Positions 1 to 11,234 are shown, counted from the stretch's first letter. The stretch: DNA of 64,000 bases from Anaerococcus sp. (GCF_030825785.1 NZ_JAPJPG010000002.1:4021-68020); one strand, 5' to 3'. The notes: a model not told the origin generated them from the letters alone. Made by a program: numbers and translations.

Positions 1-47
1 ATTCACATGGATTTTATAAATTATTTTAAATTTTTATTAGAAAAAAA

Positions 48-76
48 TTGACAAAGTAAAGAGATGGTCCTATAAT
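48..76 (+). promoter_or_regulatory. Consensus sigma-A promoter of the brnQ leader
   Basis: TTGACA (48-53) and TATAAT (71-76) are both perfect hexamers separated by 17 bp. Transcription from here would run straight into the T-box leader, so the unattenuated promoter is strong and control is expected at the leader. Confidence 0.85.
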
Positions 77-120
77 ATAGTCAACAGTAATTATTTAGAA
101 AAATTATGAAAAAAAGAGTA

Positions 121-350
121 GGCTTATAGAAGAGTACAGAGAGTTGGAGTTAGGTGAGATCCAATCTTTGAAGTAAGTTCGAAAATCATTTTTCTTTTGC
201 ACGTCTGAACTAAGTAAGATGTGTCGCCATGGTTGGCGTTATCAAAACCCGGCATTGTTTGATGCTTGAGAGCTTATATTTTTATATAAGAATAAAGGTG
301 GTAACGCGGAATTTTCGTCCTTTGTCTATTTTAGACAAGGGACTTTTTTA
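121..350 (+). promoter_or_regulatory. T-box leader, probably leucine-sensing, upstream of brnQ
   Basis: The conserved T-box core AAAGGTGGTAACGCGGAA begins at 294 and is followed by TTCGTCC and an intrinsic terminator. The Stem I base can be drawn as CTTAT (123-127) pairing with GTAAG (214-218). Just 5' of that strand is the usual GAA-codon-A pattern, TGAACTAA, giving CTA (210-212) as the specifier. CTA is a leucine codon, which suits a branched-chain amino acid carrier. Uncharged tRNA-Leu(UAG) would stabilise the antiterminator and allow brnQ expression. The core and terminator are seen directly; the specifier assignment is by pattern and less certain. Confidence 0.9.
317..350 (+). terminator. 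T-box terminator hairpin
   Basis: GTCCTTTGTCTA (317-328) pairs with TAGACAAGGGAC (332-343) with a single G-U pair, followed by a run of T. Its 5' arm overlaps the TTCGTCC segment that the antiterminator uses, the usual mutually exclusive T-box arrangement. Confidence 0.85.
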
Positions 351-388
351 ATGGAAAAGTATTGTTAATATATTTTATGGAGGAAATA

Positions 389-1732
389 ATGAAAAAATTA
401 TCAAGAAGTCAATTTTTACAAGTGAGCATAATGCTTTTCGGTCTGTTCTTCGGAGCAGGAAACTTAATCTTCCCACCTTTATTGGGTAACATGGCAGGAA
501 AAGCAACATTTATTTCTCTATTAGCCTTTAGCGTTACCGCTGTAGTATTTCCTGTATTAGGAGCCATAGTAGTAGGAAAGACTAATGGTCTATCTAACTT
601 GGCTAATAGGGTAGGACCAGTATTCGCCCTAGTTTTCACAACAGCTATATATCTATCAATAGGACCAGGACTCGGTATACCAAGGGCGGGATCAGTTCCT
701 TTCGAAATGGCCATAGCTCCATACATACCAGAATCTTTCAATATGAATATAGCAAGATTAGTTTATACTTTTATCTTTTTCGCAATTGCCCTAGCTATAT
801 GCCTAAGACCAAGTAAGCTTGTAGAAAGAGTGGGGAAATTCCTTACTCCAGCCTTACTCTTATTGATAGCGTTTATGTTCTTTAAGATAGTTACAATGGA
901 TAAGAGTGTAGGAGCTCCTACAGGAGATTATCTAAAATCTCCAGTGACAAAAGGATTCCTCGCAGGTTATGATACAATGGATGCCGTAGCAGCCCTTAAC
1001 TTTGGCTTCGTAATAGCCCAAGCTATAAAAAGATTTGGTATAGATGACGAGAAGAAAGTTACAAAATATGAGGTGAAGGCAGGGCTTGTCGCAGGTAGCG
1101 TATTGTTTGTAGTTTACTGGATGCTATCAACTATAGGTATGATAGGAAGTGCTAAGTTTGTTGGTCTTGAAAATGGGGCCCAAGTTCTTACTGAATCTAT
1201 AAAACTTGTCCTAGGAGATTTCGGTCTAGTTCTACTGGCCTTTATATTCACCCTAGCTTGTCTTACAACTTGTGTTGGCCTAATAAGCTCTGGTGGAGAA
1301 TATTTCGAGAAGTTATTTAATGAAAGACTATCCTACAAGGCTTGGGTTTGCGTGTGGAGTCTATTCTCATTCATAATGGCAAACTTCGGTCTAAACAAGC
1401 TCTTAGAGTTTTCTGTACTATTATTACAAATAATATATCCAGTTGCCCTAGTTCTCATAGTTATGGGCATAAGCCAAAGCTTCCTTAACTTTACTAGAGA
1501 ATCCTACCTTGCAGGAGCTGCTGTATCAGTTGGACTTCCTTTAGTAGAAGTAATGGATAAAACCTTCCACCTAAGCTTAGGACCTGTAACAAGGCTAGTA
1601 CAAGGCCTACCAATGTATGAGGCAGGACTTTCTTGGCTCTTACCAACCCTAATAGTAGTAGAACTTACAAGCCTATTAGTAAAAGTTTTTGCTAGAGAAG
1701 TAGAAGTAGAAAAAGTTAGACAAAAATATTAA
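389..1732 (+). CDS. brnQ: Branched-chain amino acid carrier, LIVCS family
   Basis: A 447-residue integral membrane protein of the LIVCS (BrnQ) family, which imports leucine, isoleucine and valine with Na+ or H+. The N-terminal signature (LFGLFFGAGNLIFPP) and about twelve hydrophobic segments are visible, and the length fits the family (430-450). The start is ATG 389, because GGAGG at 379-383 is well placed; an upstream in-frame TTG at 362 would only add residues encoded by the ribosome binding site itself. It is a single-gene unit controlled by the T-box leader and closed by a bidirectional terminator. The Leu-type specifier supports leucine or general branched-chain substrates. Substrate preference cannot be read from sequence. 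Confidence 0.93.
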   Translation: MKKLSRSQFLQVSIMLFGLFFGAGNLIFPPLLGNMAGKATFISLLAFSVTAVVFPVLGAIVVGKTNGLSNLANRVGPVFALVFTTAIYLSIGPGLGIPRAGSVPFEMAIAPYIPESFNMNIARLVYTFIFFAIALAICLRPSKLVERVGKFLTPALLLLIAFMFFKIVTMDKSVGAPTGDYLKSPVTKGFLAGYDTMDAVAALNFGFVIAQAIKRFGIDDEKKVTKYEVKAGLVAGSVLFVVYWMLSTIGMIGSAKFVGLENGAQVLTESIKLVLGDFGLVLLAFIFTLACLTTCVGLISSGGEYFEKLFNERLSYKAWVCVWSLFSFIMANFGLNKLLEFSVLLLQIIYPVALVLIVMGISQSFLNFTRESYLAGAAVSVGLPLVEVMDKTFHLSLGPVTRLVQGLPMYEAGLSWLLPTLIVVELTSLLVKVFAREVEVEKVRQKY

Positions 1733-1740
1733 AAGAAAAA

Positions 1741-1770
1741 GAGTGCGCATCTTAAACGATGAGCACTCTT
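1741..1770. terminator. Bidirectional terminator between brnQ and the convergent pfp gene
   Basis: GAGTGC-G-CATC (1741-1751) pairs with GATG-A-GCACTC (1758-1768) with one G-A mismatch and a 6-nt loop. It is T-rich on the plus side and A-rich before the stem, so it can serve both convergent genes. Confidence 0.8.
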
Positions 1771-1782
1771 CTTTCTTTGCAC

Positions 1783-3003
1783 TTACTTAGCAAAATCAGA
1801 AAGTTCTACAAAAACAGGCATGCCGTTTTCGTATCTTTGCTCTACCTCTCCTTGGATAAGAGGGAGGGCGTAGGCTGTGATTTTTTCTCTTAGGATTTTT
1901 CTATCTTTGAGCCAGGCTTCTGGGATTTTCATCTCCTTGTTGGCGATTAGGTCTGGTTCTACCTCTGTGTAGAAGACTTCGTAGGATTTTCCTTCTTTTC
2001 TTCTAAGAACTGGAATTAGATTTGTCTTATCAAGACCGAGCTTTAGGGCCAAGTAGCCTAGCTTAAAGGCCTCATCCGAGTCGGTTTTTGAGATGTGATT
2101 GGAAGTTCTTTGGACTATGTTTAGCTCCACTGCCCTTGATTTAACGTCGAGTTTATCTCTAAGATAGTCTGCAAGTCTTTGGGCAACACCACTTACTATA
2201 GGGTGGTTGAAGCCATCATCACTATTGGAAAACATAGGCTTATCAAGGAAGGAATCTGTATCACGGAAGCCTTCTGCCATAGCTATTATGAGGTTTTTCT
2301 CGTACTTTAGTTTATCCTTGACCTCTTCTTCAATTTCCTTTAGGGACTTGCTCTCTTCTGGGACGTAGACTAGGTTTACTAACTCCTTATGGTAGCCGAA
2401 GTCTGCCAGAAGGGATGAAGCAGCAAGCCAGCCTGCGTGGCGACCCATTATTTCTACTATTGTAACAGATTCGAGGTCGTATATATCGACATCGGACCTG
2501 ATAGTTCTTAGACTTTGGCATATGTATTTGGCAGCAGATCCAAAACCTGGGGAATGATCCATACCATTTAAGTCATTGTCTATGGTTTTTGGACAACCTA
2601 TAACATTAATTCCTTCAATATTATTAGCTAGAATATAGGCGTTTAGCTTCTTTACTGTATCCATTGAGTCATTGCCGCCTATGTAGACAAAAACATTTAT
2701 TTCTTTTTCTAACAAAAATTCAAAAATCTTCTTGTAAATATCATCGTTGAGGTCTTCTGGAAGCTTGAACCTGCAAGATCCTAGGATAGAAGAAGGACGA
2801 GCCATTAGCTTTTCCTTAACACCTTCTCTAACAAATTTTTTCTTATCTACTTCTAGAATATCTTTGTTAATAATTCCCTCAATTCCATGAAGACTTAGGT
2901 AAATATTGTCGAAATTATTATCAATCCCTCCCTGGATTACTCCAGCAAGAGATGAGTTGATAACACTGGTAGGCCCACCGGATTGGGCTATGATACAATT
3001 CAT
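1783..3003 (-). CDS. pfp: Pyrophosphate-dependent 6-phosphofructokinase
   Basis: A 406-residue phosphofructokinase that phosphorylates fructose 6-phosphate at the committed glycolytic step. Visible motifs are the N-terminal SGGPTSVIN phosphate loop, GGNDS (109-113), PKTIDNDL (138-145) and MGRHAGW (186-192). ATP-dependent enzymes carry GGDGS where this protein has an acidic residue at the fourth position (GGNDS), the change associated with pyrophosphate as donor, and the 400-residue length also fits the PPi clade rather than the 320-residue ATP type. AAAGGAG lies 5' of the start. It lies 65 bp downstream of the HAD phosphatase on the same strand, so the two may be co-transcribed. Donor specificity is inferred from motif, not proven. 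Confidence 0.85.
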   Translation of the reverse strand: MNCIIAQSGGPTSVINSSLAGVIQGGIDNNFDNIYLSLHGIEGIINKDILEVDKKKFVREGVKEKLMARPSSILGSCRFKLPEDLNDDIYKKIFEFLLEKEINVFVYIGGNDSMDTVKKLNAYILANNIEGINVIGCPKTIDNDLNGMDHSPGFGSAAKYICQSLRTIRSDVDIYDLESVTIVEIMGRHAGWLAASSLLADFGYHKELVNLVYVPEESKSLKEIEEEVKDKLKYEKNLIIAMAEGFRDTDSFLDKPMFSNSDDGFNHPIVSGVAQRLADYLRDKLDVKSRAVELNIVQRTSNHISKTDSDEAFKLGYLALKLGLDKTNLIPVLRRKEGKSYEVFYTEVEPDLIANKEMKIPEAWLKDRKILREKITAYALPLIQGEVEQRYENGMPVFVELSDFAK

Positions 3004-3033
3004 AAATTACTCCTTTTACTTAAATTCACTACT

Positions 3034-3061
3034 AGTATACAGAATTTCTTCCTATTTTGAA
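3034..3061 (-). promoter_or_regulatory. Possible promoter directly before pfp
   Basis: Read on the minus strand there is TTCAAA (3056-3061), a 16-bp spacer and TATACT (3034-3039). This would let pfp be expressed independently of the upstream HAD gene. The match is moderate only. Confidence 0.35.
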
Positions 3062-3068
3062 AGTCTTC

Positions 3069-3872
3069 CTACAAAATAAACTTTTCTATATAGGAGGCTA
3101 TCCCGTCTTCGTTGTTGGAAAGAGTTACATAATCGGCAATTTCCTTTATCCCCTCTACAGCATTTCCCATAGCAACACCGATTCCTGCTGCTTCAATCAT
3201 AGAATAATCATTCATCTCATCTCCGAAGGCTATGGTGTTTGCTGGGTCTGTCTTGTAATAATCGGCAATTTCCATAAGGCTCTTTCCCTTATTGATTCCC
3301 TTTGGCATAATCTCATAATACCAAGGAGTTGACTTAACTTGCGTACTCACATCGCCGAATTTCTCGTAGATTTTCTGTGATGGAGGATCAATCCTTGAAG
3401 GATCCTGGGAAAGAAGGATATTATTTGGCTCAAAATCAATATCATCTATCAAATTCTCCCTTAGGACAATCTCCATATTATTCATACTAGCCGTCTCATG
3501 AAGCCAATATGTGTCCATACTATTGGTAAAAATCTTTCCCTCGTTGTAAATCATTATATCTATATAGAGATCCCTAATAAAATCGAGAAACTCCTTTATA
3601 AAATCTAGACTTAAAGTGTGGTTAGCTATAATCTCTCCTGTATGATAGTCAGTAATCCTTCCACCATTAAAGTTTGATAGAAAGCCTCCGTAAGTGTCAA
3701 AATCAAGCTCTTTGGCTATAAACTCAGTCCCAGAATAATCTCTCCCAGAAGCTATAACAAGTTTATGACCAGCTTCTCTAAGCTTAATTAAACTATCCTT
3801 AGTCCTTTGAGTGATCTTCTTATCATCATTAAGAAGAGTCCCGTCTACATCAATTGCAATGATCTTTTCCAT
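3069..3872 (-). CDS. Cof-type HAD-superfamily sugar-phosphate phosphatase
   Basis: A 267-residue cytosolic HAD hydrolase of the Cof/YidA (IIB cap) family. HAD motif I is DVDGTL at residues 7-12, motif II is the IASG segment, and the C-terminal motif IV is GDEMNDYSMIEAAGIGVAMGN. Family members remove phosphate from small sugar phosphates or flavin nucleotides; the substrate here is unknown. The start is placed at the ATG at 3872, where AAGGAATTG is the ribosome binding site; an in-frame extension to 3926 would cover the promoter and is rejected. It lies just upstream of pfp in the same direction, so a link to hexose-phosphate metabolism is plausible but inferred. Confidence 0.85.
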   Translation of the reverse strand: MEKIIAIDVDGTLLNDDKKITQRTKDSLIKLREAGHKLVIASGRDYSGTEFIAKELDFDTYGGFLSNFNGGRITDYHTGEIIANHTLSLDFIKEFLDFIRDLYIDIMIYNEGKIFTNSMDTYWLHETASMNNMEIVLRENLIDDIDFEPNNILLSQDPSRIDPPSQKIYEKFGDVSTQVKSTPWYYEIMPKGINKGKSLMEIADYYKTDPANTIAFGDEMNDYSMIEAAGIGVAMGNAVEGIKEIADYVTLSNNEDGIASYIEKFIL

Positions 3873-3897
3873 ATCAATTCCTTTCTTTTCTATTATA

Positions 3898-3926
3898 ATT
3901 ATAAGATAAATAAAAAGAAAGTCCAA
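3898..3926 (-). promoter_or_regulatory. Promoter of the HAD phosphatase
   Basis: On the minus strand TTGGAC (3921-3926), a 17-bp spacer and a perfect TATAAT (3898-3903) precede the ribosome binding site of the gene starting at 3872. Confidence 0.6.
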
Positions 3927-3956
3927 AGATGGCTATAAGAAAACTAATAGGGAGGA

Positions 3957-4076
3957 AAGGAAATCCTTCGACTGCGCTCCACTACGCCCGAAATAAGAGG
4001 GTGAGAGAGGAATCGAGTAAAATCTAGGACCACCCTACCCTTGCTTCGACCGAAGTGGAGAAGCCTCTTGTGATAT
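3957..4076. repeat. Dispersed inverted-repeat element, copy 1
   Basis: The left end (AATCCTTCGACTGCGCTCC, then CGAAATAAGAGGGTG) and the right end (CCACCCT, then TTCGACCGAAGTGGAGAAG) are imperfect reverse complements of one another, like the other copies at about 29.7, 30.1, 32.7, 33.1 and 63.96 kb. The element is non-coding, with stops in all frames. It fills much of the 328-bp gap between the divergent HAD and PTS-regulator genes. Confidence 0.65.
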
Positions 4077-4170
4077 TTTTAGAATCATATAATGCCTTCT
4101 ATATTTTATTTCTTTACTTAAATTTATTTCCTCATTCTTTGCCATAAAATATAAGGGTGGCAAACTCCTA

Positions 4171-4207
4171 ACACAAGAAAACAAATGCAAAGGGAAAATG
4201 TTTGTGT
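4171..4207. promoter_or_regulatory. Possible operator upstream of the PTS regulator
   Basis: ACACAA (4171-4176) and TTGTGT (4202-4207) form an inverted repeat with a 25-bp centre, about 50 bp before the regulator start. A TATAAT-like sequence (TTATAATAAT around 4228-4237) follows. This could be the site through which the LicR-type regulator controls its operon, but the dyad is short. Confidence 0.3.
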
Positions 4208-4254
4208 GGAGGTTTAAGTCTAAATTTCTTATAATAATATCGAAGGGTGATTAA

Positions 4255-6144
4255 ATGATTGAAACAAGAACTAAAGAAATCTTCGATTATCTCACAAGTG
4301 ACTATGGATGTCATAGTTCAGAGGAGATAGGAGAAGAATTGGAGTTAAGCTCCAAAACTGTTCAAAAAGAAATCGGAATACTAAACTCATTTATAAAAGA
4401 TAAGGGGGCGATAGTAGAATCAGAGTCTGGGAAAGGATATCAATTTAGAATCTTAGATGAAGATAAATTTAAGAATTTCTTAAAGCATGATTGGTTCAAA
4501 TATGCTTATTTTCAACAAGAAAATCCCAACAAAGATTTTAGGATAGAAAGCATAATGAAGCTCTTTCTTTTTTCGAATTCCTTCATCAAACAGCAAGAGC
4601 TAGCCGATATGTTTTATGTATCCCTATCTCAGATTAACAAGGATATTAAAAAGGTAAGGAAGCTCCTTAAAGCTTATAATATCGAGCTAATAAGCAAGCC
4701 CTACTATGGGATGAAGATTAAGGGAAGTGAAAAAGACATAAGGCTTGCCATAAGAAATGAAATTGGAGAAGACCCCGCTATCTTTGCTAGGGACAGCGAC
4801 AAGGAACTTTTCACACGAATTCAAGCTATAATTGCAGATGTAGATTTCCCTGAATCTTTCTATATGCCTTACGCCAACTTCAAAAACTTAGTTGTTCATA
4901 TCTATATATCTATCCTTCGCATCAAAGAAGGAAAATATATAGACTTATCTGATGAACTTTCCAAGAGAGTTATCTCCTATGATGAATTTAATATAGCAAA
5001 TATGGTGGTCAAAGAATTAAGTAAGAAACTAGACCTGACATTTCCTGAAGACGAAATTCTATATCTAACCATGCACCTCATAAGCAAGAATGCTGTTACA
5101 AATTACGAGAAAGTCTCTCCGGAAATATCAGAGCTTGCCCAGATAATGATTGATGAGATATACAAAGTAACTAAGTATGATTTTAGATCTAATATAGACT
5201 TATTCTTTGCCCTTTCCTTGCACATTGGTCCTCTTATTGAAAGACTACGATATGGGCTAACTATGAAAAATCCGATACTTGAAGATATCAAGAAAAATCA
5301 AATAGCCTTTATGCTAGCTACTATTGCTACAAATCCAATAAGTAAGATTTATAAAAAGAAGGTATCAGAAGATGAGATCGGATATATTGCCCTACACATA
5401 GCAAGTGCTATGGAGAGAAACTTTTTAGAAAAAAGAGATATCTTGGTAGTTTGCGGATCAGGTAATGCATCAGCTCAAATAATGAAAACACAAATAGAAA
5501 GAAGATATAAGGAAGAGATCAATAGCATAACTCTTACAGATATTAGCAAACTTGACCTATATAACCTAGATAAATTTGATTTTATAGTATCTTCCATAGA
5601 AATAAAGGAAAAAACTCGAACACCTATTGTCTATGTAGATGTTATATTTAAACAAAAAGATTTTGACTTGATTGAAGATGCTATAAATATTGACGGCATG
5701 GTTGAAATCAATAATATATTCATCAACTCTATATTTGTTAGAGATATTGATATAAAAGATAGAGGTGAAGCTTTAGATAAATTGTCGGAAATTGCATCTG
5801 AAAAAATAAATCTTTCAAATGATGAGATAAGAGATCAATACGAGAAAAGAGAGAAGATGGCATTTACCGCTTATGGAAAAGTTGCAATCCCTCATATTCT
5901 TGAACAAGTCGAAGAAGAAAGCTTTGCAATCATTCTAATACCAAAAGAAAGTATCAAATGGAATGATGAAGATGTTAGCCTTATCTATTCCCTATTTGTC
6001 AAAAAAGATATGGGAGGTATGAATGCCTACTATGAAAAGCTAGGAGATTATCTAAATAACGATGAACTCATAGAAGAATCAATTAAAACAAAGAATAAAA
6101 TCGAATTTATGAATATATTTTTAGGAGGAAAGAATAATGGATGA
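4255..6144 (+). CDS. licR: LicR/MtlR-type PRD transcriptional activator with EIIB and EIIA domains
   Basis: A 629-residue multidomain PTS-controlled activator. Order: helix-turn-helix (about 5-60), second Mga-like helix-turn-helix (about 95-150), PRD1 with His215 and His274, PRD2 with His323 and His381, a Gat/Lac-type EIIB-like domain with Cys400 in VVCGSGNASA, and an EIIA(Fru/Mtl)-like domain (about 495-629) with His547 in AIPHIL. In this family HPr phosphorylation of PRD histidines activates, and phosphorylation through the cognate EII represses, so the protein turns on its operon when substrate is imported. It is the first gene of the operon and overlaps the EIIA gene by 8 bp. All expected phosphorylatable residues are present. 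Closest by context to B. subtilis LicR of lichenan/cellobiose use. Confidence 0.88.
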   Translation: MIETRTKEIFDYLTSDYGCHSSEEIGEELELSSKTVQKEIGILNSFIKDKGAIVESESGKGYQFRILDEDKFKNFLKHDWFKYAYFQQENPNKDFRIESIMKLFLFSNSFIKQQELADMFYVSLSQINKDIKKVRKLLKAYNIELISKPYYGMKIKGSEKDIRLAIRNEIGEDPAIFARDSDKELFTRIQAIIADVDFPESFYMPYANFKNLVVHIYISILRIKEGKYIDLSDELSKRVISYDEFNIANMVVKELSKKLDLTFPEDEILYLTMHLISKNAVTNYEKVSPEISELAQIMIDEIYKVTKYDFRSNIDLFFALSLHIGPLIERLRYGLTMKNPILEDIKKNQIAFMLATIATNPISKIYKKKVSEDEIGYIALHIASAMERNFLEKRDILVVCGSGNASAQIMKTQIERRYKEEINSITLTDISKLDLYNLDKFDFIVSSIEIKEKTRTPIVYVDVIFKQKDFDLIEDAINIDGMVEINNIFINSIFVRDIDIKDRGEALDKLSEIASEKINLSNDEIRDQYEKREKMAFTAYGKVAIPHILEQVEEESFAIILIPKESIKWNDEDVSLIYSLFVKKDMGGMNAYYEKLGDYLNNDELIEESIKTKNKIEFMNIFLGGKNNG

Positions 6145-6466
6145 TGAAAAATTGTATGAATTGGCCTTTCAAATCATAGTTCATGCAGGCGAATCGAGAA
6201 GCTTATCTAGTGAAGCTATGGATGCTGCAGAAAACTTTGACTTTGACAAGGCAGAAGAGCTTTTAAAAAAGGCAAACTACGAGTTTCTAGAATGTCACCA
6301 AGTTCAAACAGATCTTTTGACAAAAGAAGCTAACGGTGAAAAAGCAGATATAAATATTATCTTGGTTCACTCACAAGACCACCTAACAATGGCAACAATG
6401 GCAATGGACAATGCCAAAAGATGGATAACATTGAACAAAAAATTACAAAAAATGGAGGAGAAATAA
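6137..6466 (+). CDS. licA: PTS lactose/cellobiose-family EIIA
   Basis: A 109-residue cytosolic EIIA of the Lac family, all helical in characterised members, which passes phosphate from HPr to EIIB. The active-site region ILVHSQDHL carries the phosphorylatable His78, with His82 four residues on; length matches the family (100-115). It starts within the last codons of the upstream regulator (8-bp overlap), preceded by AGGAGG, and is followed after 1 bp by the EIIB gene, so it is translationally coupled. Substrate class is a beta-glucoside or diacetylchitobiose-type disaccharide judged from the GH1 neighbour. Confidence 0.93.
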   Translation: MDDEKLYELAFQIIVHAGESRSLSSEAMDAAENFDFDKAEELLKKANYEFLECHQVQTDLLTKEANGEKADINIILVHSQDHLTMATMAMDNAKRWITLNKKLQKMEEK

Positions 6467-6467
6467 T

Positions 6468-6782
6468 ATGAAAAATGTAATGTTGATATGTAACGCAGGA
6501 ATGAGTTCTTCAGTAATGGCAAAAAAGACTACTAAGTTTTTGCAAGAAAAGGGTGAAGATATACAAGTAGACGCAACAACAATGGCATCTGCTGATAAAG
6601 TATTTACATCAGATAAGTATGATTTAGTATTAGTAAGCCCACAAATTAGAATGAAATTTGATGAATTTAGCAAAAAAGCAGAAAAAAATAACAAGAAAAT
6701 AGCTCAAGTTCCATTCAATGCCTACGCACCAATACCATCAGGTGTAGAAGCTATGGCAAAAATTGTTCTAGAAAACATCTAA
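6468..6782 (+). CDS. licB: PTS lactose/cellobiose-family EIIB
   Basis: A 104-residue EIIB of the Lac family. The phosphocysteine loop is at the N terminus (MLICNAGMSSS, Cys8), followed by the alternating beta/alpha pattern of the family. It accepts phosphate from EIIA and donates it to the sugar crossing EIIC. The last base of its stop codon is the first base of the next start (1-bp overlap), so the following membrane protein is translated from the same message. Confidence 0.93.
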   Translation: MKNVMLICNAGMSSSVMAKKTTKFLQEKGEDIQVDATTMASADKVFTSDKYDLVLVSPQIRMKFDEFSKKAEKNNKKIAQVPFNAYAPIPSGVEAMAKIVLENI

Positions 6783-7270
6783 TGGCTAAAATAAACGATA
6801 AGATAGAGAAAAGTTTTAAGATACGAAGGTACACCCTTCTTAGATATCTAAACGCTTTACTTTTCTTTATGTGTTTACATTGGAGTATAGGATTATTTGT
6901 CTATGAAAAATATCTACAATTACTTACCCCAGTAATCATTATGGTTTTAATCCTTGTTACAGTAAAAGACCAATATGAGTCATTTACTGATAAGAAAGTA
7001 GATATTAGTAGATCTAAAAAAATATACTTTATTATCGTAATCGGACTTTTGCTAGTGGCATTTGTATCTATTAGTAATTATAAAGTATTTTTCCCATATC
7101 TTGGGCAAAGAATGTATTTTTATATCATTTATTTTCTAATGATTGTTATAGCTGTTAGTTTATATATAAAAGCCAAGAAGATATATGAAAATACTGATTC
7201 GACATATAAAAAGTATATAGAAGTATTAGATAAAGATTATAGTAAAATCAAAAATTTAAAAAGAAAGTGA
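6782..7270 (+). CDS. Unknown four-helix membrane protein in the PTS operon
   Basis: A 162-residue protein that I do not recognise. It has a basic N terminus, four hydrophobic segments (about residues 22-40, 45-62, 81-97, 110-129) and a lysine-rich cytoplasmic-looking tail of about 30 residues. No catalytic motif is visible. It overlaps the EIIB stop by 1 bp and lies directly against the EIIC start, so it is embedded in the operon in frame-coupled fashion. Position between EIIB and EIIC suggests a role with the permease (assembly, an accessory subunit, or modulation) but this is inference from context only. Homopolymer-free reading frame and normal codon use argue that it is a real gene. Confidence 0.75.
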   Translation: MAKINDKIEKSFKIRRYTLLRYLNALLFFMCLHWSIGLFVYEKYLQLLTPVIIMVLILVTVKDQYESFTDKKVDISRSKKIYFIIVIGLLLVAFVSISNYKVFFPYLGQRMYFYIIYFLMIVIAVSLYIKAKKIYENTDSTYKKYIEVLDKDYSKIKNLKRK

Positions 7271-7278
7271 AGGAAATT

Positions 7279-10039
<2,761 letters not shown>

Positions 10040-10060
10040 TTAAATCTTAAAGGAGATTAA

Positions 10061-11227
10061 ATGAAACATACTTTAGGTATTTCAGTATACCCTGATGTTA
10101 GTCCATTAGAAGACATAAAAAAATATATAGAACTTTCATCTAAGTACGGATTCAAAAAGATTTTCTCATCTATGTTTTCTGTAGAAGGCAGCAAGGAAGA
10201 AGTACTAGATTATTTTGAAGAATTGATAGCTTTCTCACATAAACACGGCATGATCGTGGATTTGGATGTAAATCCAGACCTATTTAAAAGGCTAGATGCG
10301 AGTATAAATGATTTATCAGTTTTTTCTGAAATTGGTGTCGATATACTTAGAATGGACCAAAGTTTTGGTAAAGACAAAGACTTTGAGCTCATGAACAATA
10401 AATATGGAATAGATATTGAATTTAATTCTAATATCAAGGTTGTCGATGGACTAGCTAAAGCTGGTGCAAATCCAGAAGATATCCTTGTTTGTTACAACTT
10501 CTATCCTCAAAGATATACAGGCTTTGGTTGGGATGTATTTAGAGAAATGTCATCTGAACTAAAAAGCTATGGTGATGTCAATATTGGAGCTTTTGTTAGC
10601 TCAAATAATTCCAACACTCATGGAGTTTGGGACTCAAAAGATGGGCTACCAACAGTAGAAAGTCTTAGGTATTTTCCTATAGATACTCAAGCGAGAATTT
10701 TACTTGCCACAGGTCTAATCAATGATATTATCATTGGTAATGCCTACGCTAGTGAAGACGAATTAAAAAGCTTAAAAGAAGTTTACGATAATCATTCATT
10801 TGATATTTGTAATGAGGGCTTAAAAGAAAGTATCGAAAGTGGAACTTTTACTGTGAATTCATCACAAGTAATCCAGCTAAAACCTGAGCTTTGCGAGAAG
10901 GTAAGTGATGTAGAAAAGGATATACTCTATAACTTCGCACCTCACATTTCGATTGAGAGGAATAATGAATTTATCTGGAGATCGAGGATGTCAAGGATAA
11001 AAGATGAAAGGTCTATTGAACCTAGAACTTCAGATAAAAAATACTTTGACCGAGGAGATGTTTTGATAGTTAATGACAACTATAGACACTATGCTGGTGA
11101 AGTTGAAATAGCTTTAGGAAAAGTTGAAAATGATGGAGAAAGAAACTTGGTAGCTAGAATAAAGGAAGATGAGCTAATGATGCTCGATCTGATTGATTCC
11201 GGTATTTTGGTTAAGTTTATTAAATAA
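10061..11227 (+). CDS. DUF871 / MupG-family TIM-barrel protein, PTS-operon paralogue
   Basis: A 388-residue protein of the DUF871 family. The characterised member is MupG of Staphylococcus aureus, a 6-phospho-N-acetylmuramidase. The N-terminal LGISVYPDV start, the central YNFYPQRYTGFGWDVF segment and the C-terminal beta domain (RGDVLIVNDNYRHYAGEVE) are the landmarks shared with the second copy at 51.6 kb. Here it ends a PTS operon with a GH1 enzyme rather than MurQ, so its substrate may be a different phospho-disaccharide. It is somewhat longer than the other copy. It lies 21 bp after the GH1 gene, and a strong terminator follows 7 bp after its stop. Family membership is firm; the reaction is inferred. 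Confidence 0.85.
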   Translation: MKHTLGISVYPDVSPLEDIKKYIELSSKYGFKKIFSSMFSVEGSKEEVLDYFEELIAFSHKHGMIVDLDVNPDLFKRLDASINDLSVFSEIGVDILRMDQSFGKDKDFELMNNKYGIDIEFNSNIKVVDGLAKAGANPEDILVCYNFYPQRYTGFGWDVFREMSSELKSYGDVNIGAFVSSNNSNTHGVWDSKDGLPTVESLRYFPIDTQARILLATGLINDIIIGNAYASEDELKSLKEVYDNHSFDICNEGLKESIESGTFTVNSSQVIQLKPELCEKVSDVEKDILYNFAPHISIERNNEFIWRSRMSRIKDERSIEPRTSDKKYFDRGDVLIVNDNYRHYAGEVEIALGKVENDGERNLVARIKEDELMMLDLIDSGILVKFIK

Positions 11228-11234
11228 ATTACCT

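Noticed and set aside
120..350. Possible tRNA gene suggested by GGTGGTAACGCGG
   Set aside because: This is the T-box core with a terminator; no cloverleaf can be drawn.
3069..3926. Longer start of the HAD phosphatase at 3926
   Set aside because: The added residues cover the -35 and -10 hexamers; the ATG at 3872 has the ribosome binding site and begins the family motif directly.
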